From Triglochin maritima (Eukaryota; Streptophyta; Magnoliopsida; Alismatales; Juncaginaceae), in assembly GCA_963682175.1 (NCBI GenBank), contig OY821791.1, positions 16,210,542 to 16,274,541 on the forward strand: DNA of 64,000 nt, in the 5' to 3' direction. The number at the start of each line of letters is the position of its first letter. The stretch's first letter is position 1. The notes beneath the pieces were generated by a model. It had not been told where the DNA came from and did not search any database. It saw nothing but the letters and a program-made list of their open reading frames with translations. Below, piece after piece: positions 54,953-64,000 of the stretch. Both the position numbers and the translations under genes were made by a program.

Positions 54953-56202
54953 GCAAGCTCCTCTCCAGGGCGGGGCGAGTGGAGCTAGTGCGTAGTGTGC
55001 TTACGTCCTTTAGTATTTATTGGATTTCGGCCTTCCTCGTACCACGGAGTGTGCTTCACGAAATGGAAAGATTGATGATGCATTTTGTTTGGGGGGAACG
55101 AAGCGGTTGGCTGCTGTCTCGTGGCAGGACATATGCACTCTGAGGCGGGAAGGAGGCCTCGGTTTGCGTCGATTGGTGGATTGGAACGATGCATGCCTTC
55201 TACGCTTATTTTGGATCATTGCGTCACATGATACATCCCTTTGGGCCTCTTGCTTGCGGAGTAAGTACCTAAGGAGGAAGACTATATGGATAATGCGCCT
55301 CCAGCAAATTGCTATTGGGCGTGGCAAGGTCTCATGAGAGTTCGGAATACGGCGAGGGAGAAAATGATTTTCAGACTAGGTGATGGGCGGAGGGTGAAGT
55401 TCTTTGAGGATCCTTGGTGTGGCCCGCCACTTCTAACCAGTCCGGAGGGGGAGAGAATGAGGTATGATCTAGGGGTCCCACAAGATATCACCGTGTCCCA
55501 CTTCCTCGAAGATGGTAGGTGGAGAGTGCCTCGACTACGCTCCCGAGCTCTCACACAACTTTGGGCCCGATTGCCTACCATCCAGGTGGACCGGGGGGAG
55601 GATGAGCTCTCATGGATGGGTGCCTCTCGAAGCACACTTACCTTGAGGGATACGTGGAAGTGGGTCAAGCTGGACCGACCCGTCGTGAGGTGGGGGACAA
55701 TGGTGTGGCACAAATGGGTTGTCCCAAAGCATGTGTTAACATTATGGAGGACAATGCATGGGAAGCTACCTACTCATGATATGATGAGACGGAGGGGGTA
55801 AAGCTATGCATGGTGTCAAGGTGTGCACTATGTAAGAATGCCTACGAGGAGTTAAAGCTCCTGTTTTGGGAGTGCCCATTCGTACAGATTGTATGGGAAG
55901 AAATCCGGAGGATCGGAGGAGATATGAGTCACATGGTTGCAGCTACTTCCGAGGATATTTATAGGATTCAGACATGGAGTACACCTACAAAGCATGGGGC
56001 ACTAACGCTGAAGTTAGCTTTGGGAGCTGTGGTATTCGAGTGCTGGGCTGAACGGAATAGGCGATGTATGGAGGGTGAGGAACGACGAGTGGAGTCCATT
56101 ATTCAGCAAGTGAAGGATGTGATTCGGATAAAAGGGCTGGGTATGCTGGAAAGAAAGGGAGACGAGCATGAGAGGGTGACATTTGCGACAACATGGAGGT
56201 AG
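54953..56202 (+). pseudogene. LINE ORF2 C-terminal half
   Basis: Begins directly after the LTR in the post-RT region: SRAGRVELVRSVLTSFSIYW, then after a frameshift near 55090 GGLGLRRLVDWNDACLLRLF, and after another near 55290 EKMIFRLGDGRRVKFFEDPW. The zf-RVT domain follows (VWHKWVVPKHVLTLWRTMHG), a frameshift near 55797 in a G run, then SRCALCKNAYEELKLLFWEC and AERNRRCMEG. These are the standard landmarks of plant L1-type LINEs. Endonuclease and most of RT are missing, and three frameshifts make it dead. It is related to the fragment at 6035-6568. Confidence 0.85.
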
Positions 56203-56447
56203 CAATGGGTCTCTTTCTTTCGTTGGTGCAGATTTAAATTATGTAATAGCTAAGCAATGCGGGGCATGCTGTAATTCATTGTCGTAGACGGTGGAACTTG
56301 TGATAGAAGTGTGCTAGATTCGAATCTGAGCTTGTACCCAGCAAGTTCCGAATGCCTTGGTTGTGTGTTTGTTGGGTTGGTTTGTATGTAAGTCCGTTTA
56401 CACAAATCAATAAAATTCGAGGTTGCGCCTCCCTTTTGCTTTGTAAA
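56203..56447 (+). mobile_element. LINE 3' UTR with terminal hairpin
   Basis: Ends CAATAAAATTC, hairpin GAGGTTGCGCCTC (56419-56431), CCCTTTTGCTTTG and a short A run. The equivalent to 6701-6740. Confidence 0.65.
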
Positions 56448-56940
56448 AAAACATCTGAATCACTTTACCTTCCTTTCATGTCAAGTTACTTTCTTTTTTG
56501 TTGCAAGCCTTCGACCATCCAAGTATTGACAGACCTCAAGGCCCCTACCAAAATATCTAAATGTTCAAAAATGAATTCAAACATTCAATAACAACAAAAA
56601 AATCAGAATATGAATGGAATTATTCGAAATAACTTACGTTTGAATAATGTTCACTAAACCTTTCCTGGAATTATTCAATGTCATAGGATAAAACCAGTAG
56701 AGTGTCCATATAAAGGTTCTACCACAACTAACATGCAATGTTTACTGAAAATCACTCATGTTAAATTACTTCATCCAATTGAAGGTGTTATAAAACATAA
56801 TGAGCTAGTTATTTCTCCCAATATGGTAATATAAAATATGAAGTCTTCCTTGAGGCTTGCAACACCTTCGCAAATTTTATAGATCTATTGTCTTTACTTG
56901 GAGGTCCTCATTTTATAAGTAGAGTGGAACACAAAAAACT
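56448..56940. other. Unassigned AT-rich sequence
   Basis: No open frame or repeat that I recognise. Confidence 0.4.
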
Positions 56941-58436
56941 ATAGGATCATTATTGCCCCTAATTAATCTAATCAAATTCTTAATTCTTTACTAAATATGC
57001 AAAAAAACAAGGAATAAAAACAAGTAAAGAAAATAGGGCAAAGCACAAGTGAACAAGGCCATTTTATAGAGGTTCGGCAACCTACCTACTTCCTCTCTTG
57101 CAAGCTCTGCTCGACTCTGTGAGCTCCGCTATGTCTTCACTATCAACTTCCAATTCCGGGCTGGGAGAGAACACCTTTACAAAGCAACCCTTGCAAACAC
57201 CCTCTCAAGCTTGATTTCTTCTTCCTCTCACAATCGGAGAAGGATGCTTCGGGCTTTAGCCAAATCTTTACAACTTTGATGGCAATAAGTAACCAGAGTA
57301 CTTGGACACTCTAACTTTGAGCACACTTGAGTATGATGTGGAATTTTGTTAAGTGGTGAAATTTTAGCTTCGAGTGTATAGAATTGGGGATTTAAAGATC
57401 AGGAGAAGTCTCTCTCGTATATGGAGCGATTCGAAGTACGAGAGTTGTATAAATAAGGTGTATGGACCTCTATTTATAGGATCATAAAGGTTTGTAGCTG
57501 TTGGGAAAGATTTGGTTGAAGTTTGTGTCAGATACACAATATAGAATTCTAAGTTCAGCAAATCTGTCCTAAATCGGTCGACCGATATAGGTTAAACGAT
57601 TAACCATTTCCTCAAGTATAAGGAAACGTTCATGCCAACTTAAGCTATGGTCGAACCAATTGGGTTACAACTTAAGTCGTTGTTGGAACCAAATGTGGGG
57701 GTGGTCGACCGATTAGAGAGTTTTGACCAGGTAAAAGATTAGTGGTCGAACGCAAGAAGAAAGTTCATTCGACCGAAAATAACTGGCACTTTTGGGAGAC
57801 AAAAAAAATTTCTTCATCCGGTTGACCTCCATGAAGGCATCGTTCGACCATTGACCAAATGTGTTTAGGGGTTTAGCTAGAATTATACGAATAGGATTGT
57901 TGACAGAATACGACAAGTATAACGGTCGTCTGGAAAATATGGGTAAACGGTTGACCGAAAAGTCAGAATAGGTTGACCAGTAGAGTTAGGTGAAATCACT
58001 ATTTCGAAAAACCATTAATTGGTCGAAATAGTCGAACGGAAAACTTGTTTCATTCGATCGTTGTGCACAAACAGGCAGATGTTAAGTTTAAGTGATTTTC
58101 CTACCTAAGTTTGGGTGACCTATTGAAGTCCAATTGATCTGAAAATTTGTGTGTGACTTCTACAAGGAACCAAGTGTGTATGTGAATAAATTTTAACTCT
58201 TGTATACTTAAATTCACATAAGTTCTTAAGACTCAAATAAAGGAAAATCACGTCTTCAATTTGTTTGATTACATGTCTTGACTTCATTACATTCTTCCTT
58301 GAGTCTTGATCACCTGTAGATGTTAGCACAATACAATGTATATTCTATGCATGATGTGTGCTACACTACATTTCATTGTGATTAAGATTAGGTTAGTTAA
58401 ATCATCAAAACAAGGATTAAGGTCAAAAGGCAAACA
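56941..58436 (-). repeat. Family C LTR 3, most complete
   Basis: On the minus strand it starts TGTTTGCCTTTTGACC at 58436. It runs through AACTAACCTAATCTTAATCA, a U3 with many GGTCGACCG-type palindromes (57570-58060) and CCTATAAATAGAGG at about 57470, and ends with the GCAAGAGAGGAAGTAGGT block at about 57100. Non-coding. Length, U3 palindromes and U5 style suggest a Sirevirus-like copia LTR. Confidence 0.6.
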
Positions 58437-60083
58437 ATAACCATACTTTTTGTCATTTGGCATTTGGTACAAACTCCTAATATAAACAAACTAACAACAT
58501 TAAAAGTTAAATGTAACATAATTGAACAGTTATGAAAAAGACAAACATGACTTGTTTCAATTGAACCTGAATGATTGTCAATGTTTCCATCTTTTTAAAC
58601 TGCAGGACATCACCTATGCAGACATATAACAGTTCTTCTATGCCGCTCTTGGTTGTTTTGCCTACCTTTTCTTTCGGTATAACACCTTTTATTGTAGAAT
58701 CTACATATTTATCCTTTACAATAATGTACAACAATTTGCATATTCAAAGGCAATTGGCTCTTGTCACACAACTCCTGAGGAGAAGATACTTTTGACGATG
58801 GAAGACTATCCTGAGAAGAACAAAACAACATGAGCAATATATACAATTAGGGAGTTATAAAATTCAAAGGTAATAACATTGCCTTCTTTATTATTTCTAC
58901 TTTTTTCCCGACAAGGATTCGAATTGGACATTCATCTTCAGGATTCACACTTCCCATTGTACTTCATAGTGTTGGAATAGGTGAGACCATTTCGGCTGAT
59001 GCACTTAATTTGTTAAGTACAAAGCCATTTGTTCTTGCAGCGTATTGATATTTTCATCTCAATCCGTATGAATTACTTTCCTACTATGCTTAGAGGAGGA
59101 TGATCCAAAGTATTATCATATTTTTATTCGACTACCGACCCACGTACTCGTCTAGCATGCTCCTCTCTGGGCTACAGTAAAATATATTTTCTGCCACTAA
59201 AATAAATTCACCTTCGGAGCCTTGCAGTGTATGATCATCCTATTATGTATAAAACACAAGAATCTTAGAAACTATATCATTTTCTAACGTTAAACACTAT
59301 TTTATTAATTAATTATGTAGTATACAAAACACAAGAATTAAATGTAACCACTTACAATCTTCGTTGCAACCTCTGCCGACCAGAGTTAATGTAACTATTG
59401 TCCGGAGTAATGCGCGCTCTCTTCCACTTATCTTGACTATCTGGGGGTGACGGAGGAGCCAAATTACTGCCTTTCTCTTTGCTCAAACCAGCCTATAAAG
59501 CATCCAACCTATAAAGCTCCTAGTTCCTACAAACCGAAAAAAGAGATTTGCTATCATATTTAACATTTCAATGTGTGAAGGAAGTATGAATGCATATTTT
59601 ACCAAAAATTCTGGAGTTAGCCTTGAGCTTTTGAATTCTTCCCATGCCGTCTGAGTAATAAAATGGTAAATTTTTCATGGATCTCGATCCCTATACTTTC
59701 CACAAATGAAATTGGAAGTCAACTTTGTTTTGAAAACTTTCCATCAAGTACCTACAAACAATATCTACTTCTTTCTCAACTCTTTAATTGATTGGAAAAT
59801 AAATTTTTCCTGCAACACGACATAAAGAATAGTATTGAATAGATAAACAATATGTAGAGAAAGGAATTAACTTCAAAGTAAATCTGGATAATAATGAACT
59901 TACCATTGCATTCTTCCAAATTTGCCTATAAAGCCAACAAATCTAAAAAACAAAAAAGAAGCAAGGCGAGTACGCCATGCTAGTGCAAACAAGTGTCGGC
60001 TATAGAGTGGTAATCCCTAAATTCCTGTCCACTAGTACATCAAAAGTAAAAAGGCAAGGCAGCCTTGTATGAGACATGTCGCG
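58437..60083. other. Unassigned sequence
   Basis: Short frames only (for example 58571-58795). Phrases look like decayed coding sequence, but I recognise no family on either strand. Confidence 0.4.
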
Positions 60084-60475
60084 TTATGACCAAACACTCT
60101 CAAAGAAAGAGAATTTGGGCGCTTCAGTAGCTTTCCTCACTAGTGGTCCACGTATCTGCATGATATGTGATATAACCATGCAAACATCTCTATAGCCTCT
60201 CCTGTAACCACCGAAGATTCTACAGTTGCATTTTGCCCATAGTTCATGTAGCGTAGCTGCAAAAAGGAGCCTTGTCCAGGACATCATGACCTTCGTATGA
60301 TTCATGGAGTCATGGTCAATGCATGCAATCTCCCCTACGATGGTTACATCACAATCCGTTGTGAGGTGGAATCGGGAGTAGATCTCTGCTTCCTGTCATG
60401 TTGCGGTTTTTCATTAGATCATGGGTAAGAAGCTAGCCACGAGTAGCCTTCCATAGTGAAAACGACTTACAAGTT
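60084..60475 (-). pseudogene. LINE ORF2 tail fragment
   Basis: On the minus strand, SLWKATRG and LLTHDLMKNRN match the zf-RVT start (compare LWRTMHGKLPTHDMMRRRG at 55750). After stops, LHELWAKCNCRIFGGYRRG matches the WAERNRRCMEG tail. The zinc-binding centre is lost. A third LINE relic of the same general type as 6035 and 54953. Confidence 0.65.
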
Positions 60476-60479
60476 ACAA

Positions 60480-60760
60480 ACGTTGTCCTTTTAAACCCAC
60501 GAATATATCTTGTATAGGCCATGTTTGTCCTTTAAAAAACAAGTGGGCCCTCAAAAAAAGCCCTTATTTTAAAGGACACATGTGTCCTTTAATATCGAAT
60601 GTATCCTTCTACAAAAGTTCTATCCTAACAAATGTAACTTATGTCCAGTAAAGATCAAATATTCAAATGTCCTTTAAACTCCAAGTCTGTCCACAAAAAT
60701 TGAGTGTGTCATTTATTCCTTTAAAGCACAACCTCACCATATATAACTTCATTTGTTAAA
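60480..60760. repeat. AAAGGACA palindromic repeat cluster, copy 2
   Basis: Includes the perfect palindrome AAAGGACACATGTGTCCTTT near 60571 and several TGTCCTTTAAA words in both orientations. Same motif as 7925-8370. Confidence 0.6.
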
Positions 60761-61289
60761 ACGAGCCAACTCGTTTTGGTTTTCAATAATCACAAGCTCA
60801 CTCATTTAAGTGAAGTAAGTAAACAATCGTGTGAATTTTTTTCTCTTCCTAACGTACTTACAAGTCTAAATCAAGCATAATTCACCAATCAATGTGTGAA
60901 TAAAACTCAACTCATTCAACTTGTTCCAAGTTATATGAGTTGAGAATACTAATATAACTTGTTTAGAACTTGCTAAATCATCTAAATCAAGTAAATATCA
61001 TCACTCAAATTGGGGGTTATTTACAAAAATAAAAGGTAAACCACAGCACCAACTAGTTGAGCCTTTAGATGACAACCCAAACAATTAAAAAGTGACAAAT
61101 CTAAAAGCCAAGACCAAAGCAGTATGATCCAAACCCAATGGAAGATAACCTAAAATAAATCACGAAAAGGTCCAAAAATCAAGAGATAAAATCTAAAAAA
61201 GAGACCAAAATAAAGCTTACATGATGGAAATCGATGGAGACGGGAAAAAGGGGAGTTTGGCTAGCTCAATGGGTTTGTGTGTTTGATTT
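60761..61289. other. Decayed R-like fragment and unassigned sequence
   Basis: AACGAGCCAACTCGTTTTGG and CTCAACTCATTCAACTTGTT near 60758-60960 resemble R-array words. The rest is unassigned. Confidence 0.3.
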
Positions 61290-61503
61290 GGGTTCAATAT
61301 TAAAAGTGATACGCCCAAAACCATGTTGGCGTATTGACAATAGACGTGGTATGCCTAAAACCAAGTCGGCCTTTCTACGACCATTATGGTAACTCAAACA
61401 GTCACATCAGATGTTCTTCGCCCGATGTCGTACGCTAATACCATGTCAGATTTCCAATATCTGACGTAATCAGGGCGACGTGGTATCCATTTTTTCCAGC
61501 AGT
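61290..61503. mobile_element. CACTA-like terminal fragment
   Basis: CCAAAACCATGTTGGCG, GACGTGGTATG and CTGACGTAATC motifs lead to the tip ATTTTTTCCAGCAGTG (reverse complement CACTGCTGGAAAAAAT). The other end was not identified. Confidence 0.45.
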
Positions 61504-61783
61504 GTGGTTTTCCAATAGAAAATAAATAACTAATGTTAGACAATAATTTGAGGAACAAAACAATCAACGGGTTTAGATGGAATCAAAAGAAATAATCATT
61601 CAAGAAATTAAAACATTGATGAGATTAATGGGTGTGTGGATAGGGGCGGTTCCAGGATTTTAAGTCAGAGAGACACAATTTGTATGACATCAGGTAAAAG
61701 TCTAAGAGGCACAAAATCCAGTATAAGTATACTTAACCAGGTAAATCCAAACTACTTGATAAAGGTGAAATGTTTGTTCTTCA
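61504..61783. other. Unassigned, with a hAT-like tip
   Basis: GGGGCGGTTCCAGGATTT at about 61643 resembles the GGGGCGGAGCCAGGATTT end common in dicot non-autonomous DNA elements. Nothing else assignable. Confidence 0.3.
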
Positions 61784-63350
61784 TGATTGATCGTTTTATA
61801 TTTAACCGCAAGTGCACGGTAACGTTGGAGCGGTGGCAAATACGAGTCGTCCACTGGGAGGTGTGTCGACACTTGGTTTGTGCGAAGGCGAGAGGTAAAG
61901 AAAGGGAAGAAAGGTTGGTTACACTAAACTACACTAAGATGCAAATGGAAATGGAAAAGAAGCAAGAAAAACTAAACCCCAAAGGGGGTAGAGAAATGAT
62001 GTGAACATAAAGATGTGTGTGTGGTGTGTGTGTGTAATTAAGCTCCTCACAACATGTAGTGCATGAAATCATAAAACTACATCCAACTTTGCCTCCACAT
62101 GAATTAAGATTTTACTACATCATTAAAACTTACAAGACAATAATTGGAATGAAGCTAAATGAACTCAAGTATAAAGACTAGACCCTACTATGCCTCCACA
62201 TGAATTAAGATAAGACTACATCATTAAAACATACAAGACATTAGCTAAGGTAAAGGCAACAAGAGTTCATACACTACAACTTGTGTTTCCAATATTAATT
62301 CATATCCATATCCTAACCTTATCATTCCCCATAAAATAGATCCACTAATCAAAGAATAAGCTAAGCTTCATTCAAGAGCATTAGCATATCAAAGATAAGA
62401 GTGGAGGCCCATTAGATGGTTATGGAAATCATTTAAAGCTCAAGGGATTAAGATAACACACACTTAATACACTACATGATTATATCACATATTTCTCCAC
62501 CCCCCAAATAGGGATGGAACTACTCACTACTCATTACACTAACTATATTAACAGAAGCAAGCATAATACTGAAATGAAACTATACTAATCAAGCAAGAAA
62601 TATAAAAGAAGCATAAAACAAAACAAGCAATAAAGCAAACACATAAAAGGAAATCAACTAAGTAAGAATTAACAAGCTAAAGAAAACAACTATTATTAAC
62701 TCACTCAAATTACAAGCAGCTCTTCCTCCACCAGAGTTTTGCTTCAAGGCTTCACTCTTAGTAGGGAAGATGCCACCAAAGAGAGAGATAGCTACAATGG
62801 GAGGTGAAGAGTTCTATTTATAAGCATGGAAAAAGGTAATCCGGGACAATCCCCCGATGTGGGACTAAACTAATACCAAAAATAGCCTAAACACACATTA
62901 ATACAAGTCCAGGAGAAAACTTAGTGGATCTGGGCTTAACCAGACCGCCAATTGGCCGTTCCAGACCGCCAATTGGCGGCCTATAAGCTTCACATCCCAT
63001 TGGCTCTTCTGGTGGGCTTTCCTTGGAGTGTTTCTTGGTCTTGAATGCATCTAACTTGTTTAGTGGAGCTCCGACCCGAATCGAATTGACAAAATACTCC
63101 CCATGATGGCGTGGAGTTTCCTGTTTTGCTCTTAGGTCCTTCTGTCTTACGATCAGGTCCTTCTCCGTTGCATCTCAGTCCCTAGGTCTCACAAATAAGT
63201 CCTTTTTTCCTGCTTTTGGGTCCTTTCATGGCTCTTCTCTTCAAACCTATTTATTCCTGAAAACTAAACATAAAACTCGTAACATAGCATTGTTTAGGGG
63301 AAAGATAATGGATATAAGATACAAATATAAACATGAAATGATGCCAATCA
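61784..63350 (-). mobile_element. Family A solo LTR (TSD CTTCA)
   Basis: On the minus strand, TGATTGGCATCATTTCATG to ACGATCAATCA, 1,567 bp, flanked by perfect CTTCA at 61779-61783 and 63351-63355. Palindrome with one mismatch at 62963-62982, USE-like motif 62855-62865 and TATA 62815-62822. A TG-rich microsatellite lies at 62010-62034. A clean product of LTR-LTR recombination. Confidence 0.93.
62815..62865 (-). promoter_or_regulatory. USE-like motif plus TATA box
   Basis: On the minus strand, GTCCCACATCG then a 32-bp gap then TATAAATA, as in the other family A LTRs. Confidence 0.65.
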
Positions 63351-63355
63351 CTTCA

Positions 63356-63527
63356 CCCCGAACTGCTTTGAACCTTTGCTTGAGCCATTGGCTTTGGAAA
63401 CATTCCCGCCAAAAAAATTATGTAAGGTGATTGTCTTGTGTATGCAAAAAGATAAGATGTCGCGCCAAAGATCACCTAAAGGTTGACCCTCGTACCAAGC
63501 ATCCAAAAAACAGTATACCCTTCCTAT
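63356..63527. other. Unassigned flank
   Basis: Between the solo LTR and the MITE. No recognisable content. Confidence 0.4.
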
Positions 63528-63721
63528 TAGAGCACGGTAACGGGCTGGGCCAGCCCGGCCCGAGCCCGTTGGCCCGCCAACCTAAATGGCCCGGCCCATT
63601 TCAAAGAGGTCAGGCCTGGCCCGACCTGTTTTTTTTTGTTATTTGTGAGCAATTGAGTCAGGCCTAAAGCCCAACATGTTTATTTTTTCCAGGTCGTGGC
63701 CCGGCCCGGTACCCACCTCTA
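63528..63721. mobile_element. GGGCC-rich hAT-like MITE (8-bp TSD)
   Basis: 194 bp with tips TAGAGCACGGTAACGGGC and GCCCGGTACCCACCTCTA, imperfect inverted repeats. Flanks CTTCCTAT (63520-63527) and CTTCCCAT (63722-63729) match 7 of 8, the hAT target length. Interior is dense in GGCCCGGCCC. Non-coding. Confidence 0.7.
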
Positions 63722-64000
63722 CTTCCCATCTCGTATAGTTACTTGGTTGTATTTGCAAAGAGTTGGTAGCCACATTAGTAAGTCTCTAAATTGGTTGAAG
63801 CCCAAAAATTCCTGGCTTGGGATGAGTCCTTGTTGAAACCGAGAAAACATGTTCAGAATCTGGTCTTCGATATTGACTAGTAGAAATTCAAGTTATATCA
63901 TATATGGTCTCGGTGATTTGCAAGGTGTAAGGGAAAATGTTACCTCCTTGATTTTTTTTTACAGAGAAGTCCTGAGTGAAGAGATCCGGCCGGGTTCTGA
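63722..64000. other. Unassigned sequence at window end
   Basis: No gene or repeat recognised. Confidence 0.4.

Noticed and set aside
55312..55713. 133-codon minus-strand open frame
   Set aside because: Antisense shadow of the LINE ORF2 zf-RVT region.

Overview
This window looks like a repeat-dense, AT-rich, probably pericentromeric or intergenic stretch of a flowering-plant nuclear genome, probably a eudicot. I recognise no host gene. Nearly everything supportable is transposable-element sequence: Ty3/gypsy elements of the Athila type (primer site matching tRNA-Asp, Athila-like Gag and protease), two copia-like (possibly Sirevirus-like) LTR groups, L1-type LINE 3' fragments, CACTA-like and hAT-like non-autonomous DNA elements, a MULE transposase scrap, and a tandem repeat array of about 0.4-0.47 kb units.

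The dominant theme is one LTR-retrotransposon family, called family A here. Its LTRs begin TGATTGACATC, end CGATCAATCA, and are about 1.4-1.6 kb. The best copy (25558-32807) has two LTRs, a perfect 18-nt tRNA-Asp primer site, a leader, and a short Gag with a CCHC knuckle but no capsid domain, protease, RT or integrase. It therefore resembles the non-autonomous TR-GAG class. Other copies are a deleted one with a protease remnant (11124-17917, target duplication AGTAT), two clean solo LTRs (9081-10539 with TTGGT; 61784-63350 with CTTCA), a scrambled minus-strand cluster (21438-25157), LTR and gag scraps (32808-36786), and a chimera with an integrase remnant (39415-45826). A related gag-protease element (50126-54952) is nearly intact except for one stop codon and has no pol.

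The coding parts are eroded, but several non-coding signals are unusually well kept. They are: a perfect 20-bp palindrome (AGACCGCCAATTGGCGGTCT) in U3 and leader; an snRNA-gene-like USE motif exactly 32 bp upstream of TATA in six LTRs; paired hairpins, one with a GNRA-type loop, about 100 nt before the 3' LTR in three elements; a second polypurine-like GGTGTGGGGG tract about 0.9-1.3 kb upstream of the normal one in four elements; and a 30-bp minisatellite whose every unit folds into a 5-bp stem with 6-nt loop, with a compensatory base pair. These are the best candidates for something not described before.

Layout: 1-5990, a diverged Del/Tekay-like LTR relative and AT-rich sequence; 6-8.9 kb, LINE tail and an AAAGGACA repeat; 8.9-20.7 kb, a nested stack (CACTA with solo LTR, then the tandem array carrying family A, which itself carries another solo LTR, plus a 1-kb CACTA); 20.7-25.5 kb, hAT-like repeat, copia-like U5 and the minus-strand cluster; 25.6-32.8 kb, the complete element; 32.8-39.4 kb, scraps; 39.4-45.8 kb, the chimera; 45.8-49.8 kb, tandem repeat, a large solo LTR with a CACTA inside, and a MULE scrap; 50-55 kb, the gag-protease element; 55-56.4 kb, LINE; 57-58.4 kb, copia-like LTR; 60-64 kb, LINE scrap, AAAGGACA repeat, solo LTR and a hAT-like MITE.
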